64,000 nt of DNA from Liolophura sinensis (lineage: Eukaryota > Mollusca > Polyplacophora > Chitonida > Chitonidae). The notes under the pieces were generated by a model. That model saw only the letters and a list, made by a program, of their open reading frames with translations. It did no database searches and had not been told where the DNA came from. Below are positions 1 through 31,300 of this stretch, in pieces (positions within the stretch are counted from its first letter, which is position 1; each line of letters starts with the position of its first letter). The stretch spans positions 14,517,501-14,581,500 of the forward strand of contig NC_088303.1 in the NCBI RefSeq assembly GCF_032854445.1, written 5' to 3'. Position numbers and translations under genes: made by a program.

Positions 1-78
1 GACATTTGGCAAGTTAAACTGGTGAACTTCAGAACAGCATACACCTTACTCGACCAAGACCCGCACCTTCCTCTACAT
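1..78 (+). CDS. possible plus-strand exon fragment at the left edge
   Basis: Twenty-six codons are open from the first base of the window and are followed directly by a consensus donor (CAT then GTGAGT at 79). The peptide (ends DPHLPLH) has ordinary amino-acid composition, but I do not recognise it. It lies on the strand opposite the TRPC exon beside it, so it could end a gene to the left or belong to a gene nested in a TRPC intron. A 78-base open frame next to a GTGAGT can occur by chance, so this is weak. Confidence 0.22.
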
Positions 79-248
79 GTGAGTAAACACGTTCTGCGAA
101 AGAGGTAAGGATTTTATATGGATAAAACATGGCGTCGTACAAACATAATACTTGCGCCATAATATCAATAGATCATATATAAAAATAGCAATACAACAAT
201 AAATGAGAAAATAAATAAATAAATAAAGAAACAAAATGTTGTTTGTAC

Positions 249-1049
249 CTTATATTCAATTTCAATATCCGAAAGTTTTCGGAACTTGTAGCTCAGCTGA
301 AACGAGCCAACAATAGGGTCCTTTTCCGTGATAGAGATATAGGCGGGGCTGGCCAGAGCTTTGAAAGTGTCTAACCGTAATTTTGTGTACTGCATCATGT
401 CGGAAGCCTTTTGTGTGGTACAAAGGGTACACAGGCAGAAGTAGTCGTGAGGCGGGTCTATATAGGCCCCCCGAAGGACCAGCGTTCGCACAATGGAAAA
501 GTTACACTCTCTGGCAGCTAGGGTGAGAGCTTCCCTCAGCAAGGAACTGCGATCCTTTGGAATGTCCCCCTCGGGGTCCTTGTTTTGAAACGTTTTATTT
601 TCATACATGGTGTCCTGTTGTAGTTCCTTGACTACTTCTGTACCTTCCTCCTGATACATTGGGTGTTCCAGGATTTTCTCAAAGATGACATTGCGATCAT
701 TCTCAACGGCGCAGAGGAGCGCTCTGTGGACAGTGGAGTGGGAACACTTAGGGAGCAGATACTCCACGATTTCCATGTTATTTCCATCAACGGCCAGATC
801 TAGAGCGGTTCTCCCGGAAAGATTCAATGCCTCCACGCTAACATTCTCGGTCTCCAAAACCTCGATCAGTACATCCTTGTCACCCACTTCAGCCGCGTCC
901 AAGAATTTCCTCTCAGACTCGGAAGAGTCGGCTTGTAATCGCTCCTCCACCAGTTTCCGCCGCTTGTTAAATTCCTTCCTGGAATCCGGCGCTGGCGCCT
1001 TTGAAGCAGACATCTTGAAATTTCTTGACAAGAAATCCGAAATACCCAA
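249..1049 (-). CDS. TRPC-type cation channel, N-terminal exon (partial gene)
   Basis: This 267-codon exon encodes the cytosolic N-terminus of a canonical transient receptor potential (TRPC) channel. TRPC channels are tetrameric calcium-permeable plasma-membrane channels opened downstream of phospholipase C. In order it shows a basic start, ankyrin-like repeats (KFLDAAEVGD, then GRTALDLAVDGNNMEIVEYL, then a diverged pair), and the family segment PHDYFCLCTLC followed by LASPAYISITEKDPIVGSF. The His and three Cys of PHDYFCxCxxC are conserved; they form the zinc-binding knot of the family. The exon ends in AAG with donor GTACAA, and the pore domain lies off the left edge. The start can be the Met at 1049 or the Met twelve codons further on (MSASKAP). 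A stretch of about 45 residues between ankyrin units (residues ~125-170) is acidic and variable. I am sure of the TRPC family but cannot choose the subtype. Confidence 0.85.
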
Positions 1050-1884
1050 ACCAACCTCCTAAACTTTCTGATGTGTTGTCCGTACTTTAAACTTTATCAA
1101 CAAACTTCCTGTACAAACACTTTAAAGCCTGAATATCAACACATCCAGAATGTAGTCTAGCTGATTTGAGCTCATGTGTCATCCGTCATCAGAGTCGATT
1201 GACGTCGTTCAGTACGAATAACCGCGTCACATTCCCCCCCGTCCTTAAGATGTCCTTGGGCTGACCTTCTCTTGACTCAGATACCTGTAATAAATACAAA
1301 GAGTGCATACCGCTTCTCATGTCTTTGTCACAGCTCAATACAGATATCCAGAATCTTGTAATGTGACTCTAAGAGTTTTAGACTAAGACACTATTTCCAT
1401 AGTGGAACATTTCAGAGACTTTACCTCTTTCATACTTTGGAGGGTTAAATAGTCTTCAACGTTCGATAAGTTCAAAAACTGCATTTGTGCACTCCGTCAT
1501 TCTAATATCAGCGAGATGCCCACCTGTTGCACCTGCTAGCGACGATTGATCGTGATCTCAAATACACTCTAGTGGATGTAACAAGTGCGGATGTCTCCGT
1601 TATGCGATCTGCATACAGCTGACAGCAAAGATCAATAAGTCTACTACAGGCGTTCATTTTGACGGTGTATCCCGTATTGTTAGTTATGCTTATTGATAGT
1701 GGTATTAACATGAGGATGAAAAACATTAACATAATGTCGTAACCACAGGTGTTACACCACGTGTACACAGTTTTAAAATGTTAGCTCAGGGCAACCTGAC
1801 CCTTTGACCAAATGAACACATGGGGAGGTTGTGTTCGTACAACTGGTTAGAAAACAACACTGTGAAAAGCTCTCATCATAGGCT
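1050..1884. other. upstream flank of the TRPC exon, no gene seen
   Basis: This stretch would hold the TRPC 5' untranslated region and promoter or an upstream intron. I found no convincing coding exon; the 86-codon minus-strand frame at 1508-1768 resembles no family I know. Confidence 0.4.
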
Positions 1885-2310
1885 GACCTGATGCTCCTGC
1901 CCTAGTTTCACCCTTGACGAGACCTCTCATCCTAAACTGACATGTTGCTCCTACCCTGGTTTCACCCTGTTATCCTAAGCTGACTTGACTTTCCTACCCC
2001 AGCATTACCCTTGATGAGATCTCTCATCTTAGGCTGACTTGATGATCCTGCCCTAGCTTTACCCTAGATGAGATCTCTCGTCCCAAGCTCACTTGATGAT
2101 CGTGCCCTAGCTTTACTCTAGATGAGATCTCTCATCCTACGCTGACGCTGTTCCTACCCCAGCATTACCCTTGATGAGATCTCTCATCCTAAGCTGACGC
2201 TGTTCCTACCCCAGCATTACCCTTGATGAGATCTCTCATCCTAAGCTGACGCTGTTCCTACCCCAGCATTACCCTTGATGAGATCTCTCATCCTAAGCCC
2301 ACTTGATGAT
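1885..2310. repeat. 52-bp tandem repeat, about 8 copies, older copies decayed
   Basis: The unit contains CAGCATTACCCTTGATGAGA followed by TCTCTCATCCTAAGCTGACG and a pyrimidine-rich linker. The last three units, roughly 2130-2290, repeat exactly at 52-bp spacing (AGCATTAC starts at 2161, 2213 and 2265). Copies to the left vary in length and sequence, as expected if the array grows at its right end. Confidence 0.85.
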
Positions 2311-2449
2311 CCTGAACTGGCTTAACCCCACATTTGGTACCACATTTTTTTAAGCTCACATCTTGCAAACCATTGGGTGTAAAAATTTAACATTCTACAA
2401 GGGTAAATCAGGCCTAATTTCCTAAAAGTTCAGGAAATTATGGGGTTCT

Positions 2450-2575
2450 GGGTGATTTCACACAGAAGGAGCCTTAAGCAAAACTGTATCTGGGTGATTT
2501 CACACAGAAGGAGCCTTAAGCAAAACTGTATCTGGGTGATTTCACACAGAAGGAGCCTTAAGCAAAACTGTATTG
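2450..2575. repeat. 42-bp tandem repeat, 3 identical copies
   Basis: Units start at 2450, 2492 and 2534 with GGGTGATTTCACACAGAAGG. Because 42 is a multiple of three, an 83-codon frame runs through them, but it looks incidental. The identity of the copies points to a recent duplication. Confidence 0.9.
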
Positions 2576-3524
2576 CTCAGTTGAGTAACTTATGTCTTGT
2601 AAAGAAGTTCTTTCGCAAACATTCAATGCTGGGCTTAAGAAAAAAACTACTCACTTGTTTACTGAACACAGGAAGTAGCCAGAAACCCTGACCCAAGAAA
2701 TGAACTGACAAACAGCCCAGCTATATAAGCTGAAATCTGTCGTGAATGGCCCAAGAACTCAACCTCTGTAAAAACTTGGCGTTTTCCTCCATGTAAGTAG
2801 ATGAAACTCTTGCAATAACATTATAACATTAACATAGGTACACCCACCAATACACAGAGGTATGACCATGTTCATACCTCTGAGACAAAAGTGCAAAAGT
2901 ACATGGATAAAACAAATAAAAAGAACCAAACCCTCATTTATGAAGACTTGTTTTGTGTTTATTTTTTCATTTTTTGACTTTACATACATTGGTAACCACA
3001 TTAAATAACATAAACATGGCATAAACCCTTTTTGTCGGCACGAAAAACAGATATTTTCACATCTTCATTTCTTTATCATACATGTAACTATAAAATCACA
3101 ATGTGACATATCCTGTTTCATTTCTGGCAAAGATCTGCATGTTGAATTAACCCAAACATTAAGCCAAAGAATAACACTGGATATCGTCCATATTCCACAT
3201 TTAAAATCTGCATGTAAGACAAAGTTGAAATTGTCCGTCAATCAAAGCTGTGTTGATTTCACTTTATACCATATGTGCATCATCAGGTAAATCACATGGA
3301 TCAAAGCATAGTAAACAGAGTCACACATGTATATGTACACTTATGACAGAGCATCACCTGTGGTCATGTCCATGTAGCACTCTGACTCCAAGCATATGGT
3401 AAATCAGACTAGTCTATTCCAGCTAACAGATGTACTCTGTCATGGTCAAATTTTAAAATTTGCATAAATAAAAACCTTATCTATCAATATCACAGTAGGT
3501 TTTGACTGTTTCTGTCACTTAGGA
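2576..3524. other. DUS2 3' untranslated region and downstream flank
   Basis: No gene is seen here. On the minus strand an AATAAA hexamer (TTTATT at 2958-2963 on the plus strand) lies about 560 bases beyond the DUS2 stop codon and is a candidate polyadenylation signal. Confidence 0.35.
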
Positions 3525-21984
<18,460 letters not shown>

Positions 21985-22381
21985 CTAGCTCTCTGAGCAC
22001 ACCAACGTGTACCTGTCTACATTCACCTGATCTCTGGCATGTTGTAGTCAACCTATCTGAGGTACAGTTATACCCCATAGGTCCCATCCTAGCTCCCTGA
22101 GCATACTTCTGTGTACCTGTCTACACTCACCTGAGCTCTGGCATGTTGTAGTCCCTCCTCCAAGGCTCTCAGGGCCAACCTATCTGAGGTACAGTTACAC
22201 CCCATCAGTCCAATCCTAGTTCCTTGAGCACACCTCTGTGTACCTGTCTACACTCACCTGAGCTCTGGCATGTTGTAGTCCCTCCCCCAAGGCTCTCAGG
22301 GCCAACCTATCTGAGGTACAATTACACCCCATCAGTCCCATCCTAGCTCCCTGAGCACACCTCTGTGTACCTGTCTACACT
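21985..22381 (-). repeat. 127-bp tandem repeat copied from the last visible AGXT exon
   Basis: On the minus strand each unit starts near GATGGGACTGATGGGGTGTA, runs through the end of the AGXT exon (CTACAACATGCCAGAGCTCA) and includes its donor GTGAGTGTAGACAGG plus about 40 intron bases. CACCTG marks the same point at 22382 (the exon itself), 22255 and 22128, exactly 127 apart, and at 22024, where about 23 bases are missing. The copies keep an open AGXT-like frame (LMGCNCTSDRLALRALGEGL). Confidence 0.88.
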
Positions 22382-22384
22382 CAC

Positions 22385-25300
22385 CTGAGCTCTGGCATGT
22401 TGTAGTCCCTCCTCCAAGGCTCTCAGGGCCAGCCTTGCATTATCTGGGGTACAGTTATATCCCATCAGTCCCACCCTCCAGATTTTTCCTGCCAGATCAC
22501 CTAAACCACCAGCAATCTCAGTATTGTACCTGGTAAAAATAAAGTCCATCCTTTCATTCTTTTGATTTATTTCATTAATATTTAACAATGTATTCAAAAT
22601 TATTCCACTAATTCTTGTCAAATTTAGTTATATGGTTCTAAGCCACACACAAGATCATTTGTCTGAACACAATGATATTGTGGATCACTGGTCTGGGAAA
22701 GCATGGCAACTCACCGGGTACCTGATAAACCTCCCTACATAAAACCCCAGCCAACCACAATGGTTTTAGATGAAGTTCTATTCAGTTGTGTACCCTCACT
22801 GGACAAGGGCTAGTGGCCTGAATTCAGAGAGTCTCAGAACCCATTAGACTGCTCATCATTCTGGTTTCAAGGCAGGTTTACAGTAGAATGTCCAATCTAA
22901 CATCAAAACTAATCTCGTTTTTAACTTACTCTTTCATGGCAAAGTCAGACACAACTTTCCAGTTTACATCATCTGGGACTTTAATACCTGTCACTGTTGG
23001 CAACTGAATTGACTGAAACAAAGAGCAGAGTTACTGAATAAGAGGTGGGAAGTACCTTGTGTCATTTAAAATAAGAAGTATTTCTAAAGACTACATTACC
23101 ACACTTTCTGTACAAAGGGAAGGTAACAAACTCAGCACAAGACTATATCCGATTACCATTTTAACCTCCGTCTTATAAAACCTTTTTTTTTTGCAAATGG
23201 TGCACACAAAATAAAATTACTATAAAAATGTGATGACCAGTGCCTAAATACATTCAGCTGCACAGTATCTTAGCATTGTTTAAAGCATTGGTAAAGGACA
23301 ACAGTCGCTCTGGTTTCCTTTACACATAAACCTGACAGTAATCATGCAGGTCAAAACAACATCAAACATTAAACACTACCAGTAATCAAATAACTTGATA
23401 CATCAAAAAGGACAGTATTTTTCTTCTTCCTGTGTGTATGTTGCTTACTCTTTCAGTGTTTTAATAACAGTGACTTTAATATATATCGCCCCAGAATATT
23501 TGATTTCTTAAACACTGGAAGTGAAGCCTATCCTAAAAAGACGACCAGTACAGTGTGAGTACCACCTGTGTTTTCACCTACCTTATCTTTGACCAGCAGC
23601 TCCAGTCCTAGCCTCTCCAGTCCGTCATACAACACCTGAGTTACTTCCCTTTGTTTGGCCCACATGTTTTCTAATCCCTGGAGAAAAAAAGCATTTACCA
23701 TTTCTTACTTTGACCAAAAAAAAAAAAAAAATAACAATAGTTCTACAATACATGTGCTGTCTGAAAACAAGTAGATATGTGCCACAATCCAACCTACTTG
23801 TACATGTTAATCTATCTTTTCTGAAGTTTGTCTTGCACAGCACAATTCGAAAAAAACAACACATGCAGACACTGCCAGTTAGTGACAGGATTTACTTGCA
23901 CAGACATGGAGGTCAGCATGGGAGCTAATACAAAACTCTGCATCAAAACATAAAACCAAAACTAGGTTTTGTTCACAATTTATGTATGTTATGTAGGCCT
24001 TTCTGTTGCCTTAAATTTCCAGTTGTTATCATAAGTTTCTGTGAACTTTTGCTGATATAATTGTAGTGAAAATACAATAATATCATCCCTGGAACTAACA
24101 GAGCTACATGCACATACCTCCTCAGCTACTCTGGCCAGGCCTTCTCGGATAGCAAATATTGTACTGATGGGTGCAGTGTGGTGGTATCTAAAACAGAAAG
24201 TAAGCAGGTCACCAAATAGTAACTAATTTTAAACACAGCCACTGACTTATAGGAATTACTGCATATACAATGTCTTTATATTAGCCTGATTAAAAACAGG
24301 TAATACTTGAGATCCCCTTGCCGCCAATATCCCTATAGGCCACAGTGGAAATGAGAGGTTGATGGTTAGATGCATGGTCTTACATGAAGTTACCTCACAC
24401 CATTACGGCAGGTTGTTAAAAATCTATCTTTTACTTGCCCATGTTTGCTCCTCAAGCAAAACACATACATCTTAAACTGAATGCAGTTGTTTAGGTGAAC
24501 AGTTCTGGAGAACAGGGTCAAACATCAGTGAAATATGTAAAAGTAGTTGTAGAAGCCACATACAGAGAGTTTACCAAATATATAAAAAAAACATTTACCA
24601 GTTTCCTTGTTTTTGTTGGTAAACAATCCCAGGCAAGCACTGTACACAACATGGTATCAAGAATACGTTTGCACTCTGTTATGGCATGATGTTTAGAAAT
24701 TTTGAACACTAGTTTTCTTGTGACTATTTTCAGAATGGGAGTCTCTCCATGGATGAGGAGGCACGCATTGTAAGCGCGGCGCAATGACCAAGGAGCCTCC
24801 TCTTCCAGCTACCTGCAGATGGTTGTGCATTTTCCCGTGGACTCTTCCTGGTATCCTCTCACCATAACGCTAACCGCCGGCGTATAGGTGAAATGGTCTT
24901 GAAAACGGCATAAAGTACTAATCATATAAATAAATATTTTCAGAAATGGCGTTGTAAACCATCTATAAAGAGATTCTTGTTAAAAGTCAGTTCTGTAAAG
25001 TTTTGTCAATATGAACCATGATTCAGAACAAGACAAAAAAGATCTTTGGGACAATTTACTTCACCTAGACAAAGCTTCCAAATATATTTTTTCCTCACTT
25101 AATGATAAGTAGTATTACCTCCTTGGTTTGTCATCACAGCCCCAATAATTGGCTAATTCCATAGCATCAAAATAATATGACCTTGGCTTTGTTTTTCTGT
25201 TGAGAACCTTTTGTCTGCAGTCAAAATAAAGGTAGACTTTATAGCATCTCAGCAACAACAAAACCACCAAGAAAATGAGTTATCAATACAAGAATTTCAA

Positions 25301-28300
25301 TAAAACATTTAACACTTTGTCTTCTATACCTATGATTCTTATAAATATCAACTAGGTAGGCCTGTCAAATGCATGTTTGTTTATTTGTTTGCTTTCTTTA
25401 TCTTTGTTTTAAATTCCCTTAAATTTTTTAAAATTACAAATAACAATTCAGGAAACACCAGGGCCTCATCACATAAGTGAAAAATGATTCCTCATCCGTA
25501 GGTTTACATTTAAATGTCTGTCTCTTGTATGCCTGACATATGAAGGTTCTTAGCATTATTGTAACACCACGTTACTCATCTGTTTTCATGGAGTGCTTCA
25601 CTGTTCTAGGCATCACAGGCCTGCCACATTAACATGTACAGTAGTACAAATACCTGGCTCTTTCACTGTAGGAGATTGGACTAGCCCCAGGGGGTGAGCT
25701 GAGAACTTTCTGCGCCCCGGAGTAGAGACAGTCAATACCTGACAGGTTAGGAAACAAATAAGACAGCATCATCAGTTTTATATTATTTGTTTTTCCTTTG
25801 ATTGTTGTTTGATACCTAGATCAAGAATTCTTCCCATATACATCACTAACCTTTTATAGCGAGGCACTGACAAACTTTCAAACATGTGACGTAATGGTAT
25901 GCACACCATATTGGTGGAAGACAAGATAGTGTTCAGTGAACGCTAGACTGCAAAATGGCCACATGATTGACTTACCCCAAGCATCCATGAAGAGAGGGAC
26001 TCCACCCAAGGCTGCGACTGAGTCTACCACCAACAGGCAGTTATGTCTGTGAGAAAAATAACAATATTATATTAATGCTTTCTCAAAGTCTGAAGTACTT
26101 AGGCAAAACTATGTGATGCTCTAAAAAAATCAAACAGAAAAAAAGCAACAACGGGGAAAATCAGGGCAAAGCTTAACCAATGTTCATATAAAAACAACTT
26201 TTTGTAAAGTGTAAAATAACAAAGGGGTATGTCTAGACAAAACAATGCCCATCAAAACAAATTTAGAAATTCTGAGAGTCAACTCCATAATCTTCAAGGT
26301 AAACTGACCAATTTATAAAGGCCAAACAATGGCAAAACAAAACTAAGAAATGGCTAGAGTGGTTCAGTTGTAAATTCCATTCATAAAGTATGATCATCTT
26401 TTAAGTCAAACCTTTCTCAGAACCGTGTTAATCCATAATCAAACAAATATATAATTGTGTGGTCAAATATAGTTGCAACTAAAATGATTAACACAATACT
26501 CTAAGTAAACACAAATTTCAGTGACACAATGACAAGTCCCTCATTGATACACTGTAATTGCTTGGCAGTAACCCAGTATTCCAATTAACATATTCACATT
26601 CTTTTCAAATTTTTAAACTTTGTATTGTTCATGGTTATTTATAGAATATTCCCTGACCTATCCGTGCAAACCTTCTACTCACTTGTGACACAACTCCCCA
26701 ACCCCCTCCAAAGGGTGACAGGTGGACCCTGATGATTCCCCCCTGGGTCAGAAACAACGCCGCTGGCTTGTGCTCCTTCAAGCCCTGGTAAGATTTAAAT
26801 TCGCAGGTTTTTCATTACTCAGTCTTAAATTATCAGTATCCTTTATTAAATTGCAAATATCTGTATTGTTATTACATGACTGTACACAGGGTCAGCTGGT
26901 CTGCACTTCTTGTCACTCTCTCTGTTGAATACATTTTCCGAAAGCAGAAAGACTTTGAAAACGCTATGAGTTCTTTCTCTTGAATCCCTGGATATCCCAT
27001 GTATATTACTGCTAATTACTAATGTACCAAAGGATTTCCAGTTTTTAACTGCACTAGAGGCTAGTTTGTAGCAAAAAGCCTCCTTAATTTTCCAATAATA
27101 ATCCGGCAGATAAAAGGTTTTGGAAATATTAATGCCACAATTTGTTCTTGTCTGAACATTATCATTATTAAAGTTAATTGAGGAGTTTCGAGTTTGAACT
27201 CTTTTGTCGCTAAAATAAAAATAGTCCTTTCATATCATATAACTTGTCAAATATGTTAAGTAACATTTGTTGACATTAATTTACTTATCAGCTGTCTCAT
27301 CATTTTTTAGATACACAACTGACATCGCTATTCTTCAGGAACTTCTAAAGCTCACAAAATCTTTCTTCCTCAATCCTCTTCGTTGTTTGTTTATTTTAAA
27401 CCCTTTTTCAGGTACCCATGTTATAATAAATATAATCAAAAATAGTTGTCTAACATTTTCTACCTGTTCTATTTCATCCATACTAAACACATGTCCCTGA
27501 GGTTTGGTCATTCTTTGAACCACACAACCTGCAAAATTAATAAGATGTATTCAGATCTAGCATATTTTCCATTTTATTTATTGTCAGGATCAGGGGAGAT
27601 AACCCAAAACACAAGTGGCAATCAAGGGGAGACAACTTAGCAACCTTAGATCTCCCACAATGAATAGTGTCAAATTGTGACAATAACAAAGTAAATTGTA
27701 TTTCATGAAAAACATTTCTGTCAAAGCATGTGATAAAGCAAAATTAGGAAATTAATGTTGAATATTTCCAACGATGGAAAGTACAAAGTAAATCAGCTTT
27801 GGAACTTTTAGATGTACGAAATAGCTAATTAGCATGACAACAAAGCCATGAGAATCTGGGATCAATACTGAGAAAAATAATTACTTATCTATATATATAT
27901 GTGTTGATATTAATAATACATGTATATTGAATCTGTTTAGACACACACAGAACTCACCATTTCTGTCTGCCATTTCTGCAAACCTTTGCCCCCAGAGCCC
28001 ATTAATACCTACAAGCGCCACCTCCCCAGGTTCTAATAGATTACAACATGCGGCTTCCATAGCACCATGACCTGTTATCAAAAGACATTAACAGCTTAAA
28101 CACAGGTGATTCAATCCTTCTTAAACTTCAAACGTATGTGAGACATCTGTGAGCAGTCGACGGGTGGTCGTGGGTTTTTCCCAGGCTTTCATCCCAGAAT
28201 ATTGTTGTCATCCTATAAATGGAATATTATTCTGTACGGTGTAAAACATGAATGAAATAAATGAATACAACTCAAACAACAGTTGCTTGATGCAACTGTT

Positions 28301-31300
28301 TACTCATCAGCATGAATGGATATCAGTATTTAGGCATTTAATGTATGAATATGAAATCAAAATGTTGAATTCTAAATAAATATGGATATGACATTTCTCA
28401 ATTAGTGGAACCGCTGAAATGTTACAATAAAATGGCTGAATAACGAAAGTAACAGTCTTTTGTTTTCGGTTTGCTATACACTTGTCACATACAAGAGTAG
28501 GTTAGTTTTATATGGAAACGACCTATTAACCAAACTGAGACAGATATTTTGTAGGTGATATCGTAATTTTCTGAGAGCTGCTGCACATGACATATGTTCA
28601 TTCGTCCTTACCTGCAGCAGATATGACATATGTCCATTCATTCTTACCTGCAGCAGATAAGGCATATGTCCATTCATTCTTACCTGCTGCAGATATGGCA
28701 TTTGTCCATTCATTCTTACCTGCAGCAGATATGACATATGTCCATTCATTCTTACCTGCAGCAGATATGGCATATGTAAATTCATTCTTACCTGCAGCAG
28801 ATATGGCATATGTAAATTCATTCTTACCTGCTGCAGATATGACGTATGTCCATTCATTCTTACCTGCTGCAGATATGGCATATGTCCATTTATTCTTACC
28901 TGCAGCAGATATGACATATGTCCATTCATTCTTACCTGCTGCAGATATGGCATATGTAAATTCATTCTTACCTGCAGCAGATATGACATATGTCCATTCA
29001 TTCTTACCTGCAGCAGATATGGCATATGTCCATTCATTCTTACCTGCTGCAGATATGGCATCTGTCCATTCATTCTTACCTGCAGCAGATATGACATATG
29101 TCCATTCATTCTTACCTGCAGCAGATATGGCATATGTCCATTCAAAGCTTACCTGCAGCAGATACGACATATGTAAATTCATTCTTACCTGCAGCAGATA
29201 TGGCATATGTAAATTCATTCTTACCTGCTGCAGATATGACGTTGTCCATTCATTCTTACCTGCTGCAGATATGGCATATGTCCATTTATTCTTACCTGCA
29301 GCAGATATGGCATATGTCCATTCATTCTTACCTGCTGCAGATATGGCATATGTAAATTCATTCTTACCTGCAGCAGATATGGCATATGTAAATTCATTCT
29401 TACCTGCAGCAGATATGGCATATGTAAATTCATTCTTACCTGCTGCAGATATGGCATATGTTCATTCATTCTGACCTGCAACAGATATGGCACACGTCCA
29501 TTCATTCTTACCTGCAGCAGATATGACATTCTTACCTGCTGCAGATATGGCATATGTCCATTCATTTTTACCTGGAGCAGATGGGGCATAAGTAAATTCG
29601 TCCTTACCTGCAGTAGATATGGCATGTGTTGATTCATTCTTACCTGCAGCAAATATGGCATATGTCCATTCATTCTTACCTGTTGCAGATATGTCCATTC
29701 ATTCTTACCTGCAGCAGATATGACATATGTCCATTCATTCTTACTTGCTGCAAATATTTCATATGTTCATTCATTCTTACCTGCAGCAGATATGGCATAC
29801 GTCCATTCATTCTTGGTCTGGAAAACATACTGAATTCCGGCTTTTGTTTCATCAAGAATCTGAAACATACATTTCACATATTGTGTATTTAAGGGTTTAA
29901 CTGAGTCAAATCTTGAGAATGCGCAACATGCGAGAGACTTGATGAGGTACGAAACAAGGTTCAGCGATATCGGGCTACGCAACAAACACCAAGACAAAGA
30001 TGTTAAAGTCTATTCTACCCCAAAATTGAAGAAAATGTGGGAAAAACTGCATATTTCATGATGCCATTCTGTTTTACTTCCTCCTCAGAGGTCATGCATT
30101 TTAGACCAATCAACGGCAAGCTTAGGCTGTAGCAGTTGACCAATATAGCGTATGTATGACACTGTGTCTCATTGTCGCGTGACGTAGGAATGTAAAAGTT
30201 TACTGTACATGTATTATGATGTCATACTGCTGAGCTCAGATTGGAAGGTCTTGAAGCAAATATCTATAAACTGTGCGAGATAATACTTTCGTCACTGAAG
30301 GAAATTCCAACAGTTCAATCTAACAAGTAAACAAACTCAAATTATTTTACTTGTAGACATAAACAGATTGAAATGATATTACCCAGGGTGGTAAACGTAC
30401 CGCCAGGTGTGTTGCTGACACACTCGATGTTGTTTGAATGGTCATCTCAATTTAATATGTATATTTGCACACGGCCCTTAATTAATAGCGTGGTAGAATT
30501 ATATAGAAATTACCTTCAATATTGTTTTCAACATCATTTGTGTCATGCCCCATAAGTGTTTTCTTCTATCCGCCTAGTCTTATAGGTGCTTTATGCTTGG
30601 TGCAGTATCACTAGAACACCATGCTAAGAACACCCAGTAAAACAACAATGACACCAACTAGTTCATGGCAAATCACTTTATGATCACTTTAAAATAATGA
30701 AATACCTATTTTTTTTTACAATTTTGAAGTCTTTCATCCAATCCAACCGAAGATTCTGCCTCTCACAAGCAATGCTTTGACTATATGCAGTGAGGTCAGA
30801 TACATGCATCAATATTTGCTATATTAAACACATCGGCATTTCCTGTCAGACTGTTATGCCTACTGTACATCCATATACATTATGAGCAGTTAATCTATAA
30901 CGTAGACAGGCAGTAACATTTCTTCTTAGATCCAAAAATGCAATTATCAGAGAAATATCAGGGTCAGATGTTCATTTTCTAGACAAAATTGGGGTATAGT
31001 TAATACAAATGAACTGACCATTACTTACCTGTTTTATTTCATGCAAGCTCAACACTTTTCAGGTTTAACAATGATGGATCAATTTTGCAATGACAATGAA
31101 AGAATTTGTGATAAATACAATGTGATAAACACACTTTCATATCAACCATAGATATCAGTCTGAGATTGTCATACCAAAGATACAATGTCTGATATTAAAA
31201 TGGGTATATAATAATCTCTACAATGTACTGAATAACAACAAACAACAAAAAACATCACATCAAAACAAGTTGCTGGAACACAGTAATGTGAAAGAGGATA

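Noticed and set aside
22343-22384. Read-through end of AGXT (VSVDRYTEVCSGS then stop) as the true C-terminus
   Set aside because: A consensus GTGAGT donor lies exactly where the family similarity ends and the tail lacks any targeting signal. I leave the end open rather than accept it.
28474-29698. Long repetitive proteins on both strands (for example [12 protein letters not shown] repeats)
   Set aside because: By-products of the 36-bp array. Only the minus-strand frame [12 protein letters not shown] has meaning, as a copy of an AGXT exon, and it is stopped beside the exon.
28590-29780. CRISPR array
   Set aside because: The repeats are directly adjacent with no unique spacers, and the DNA is eukaryotic.
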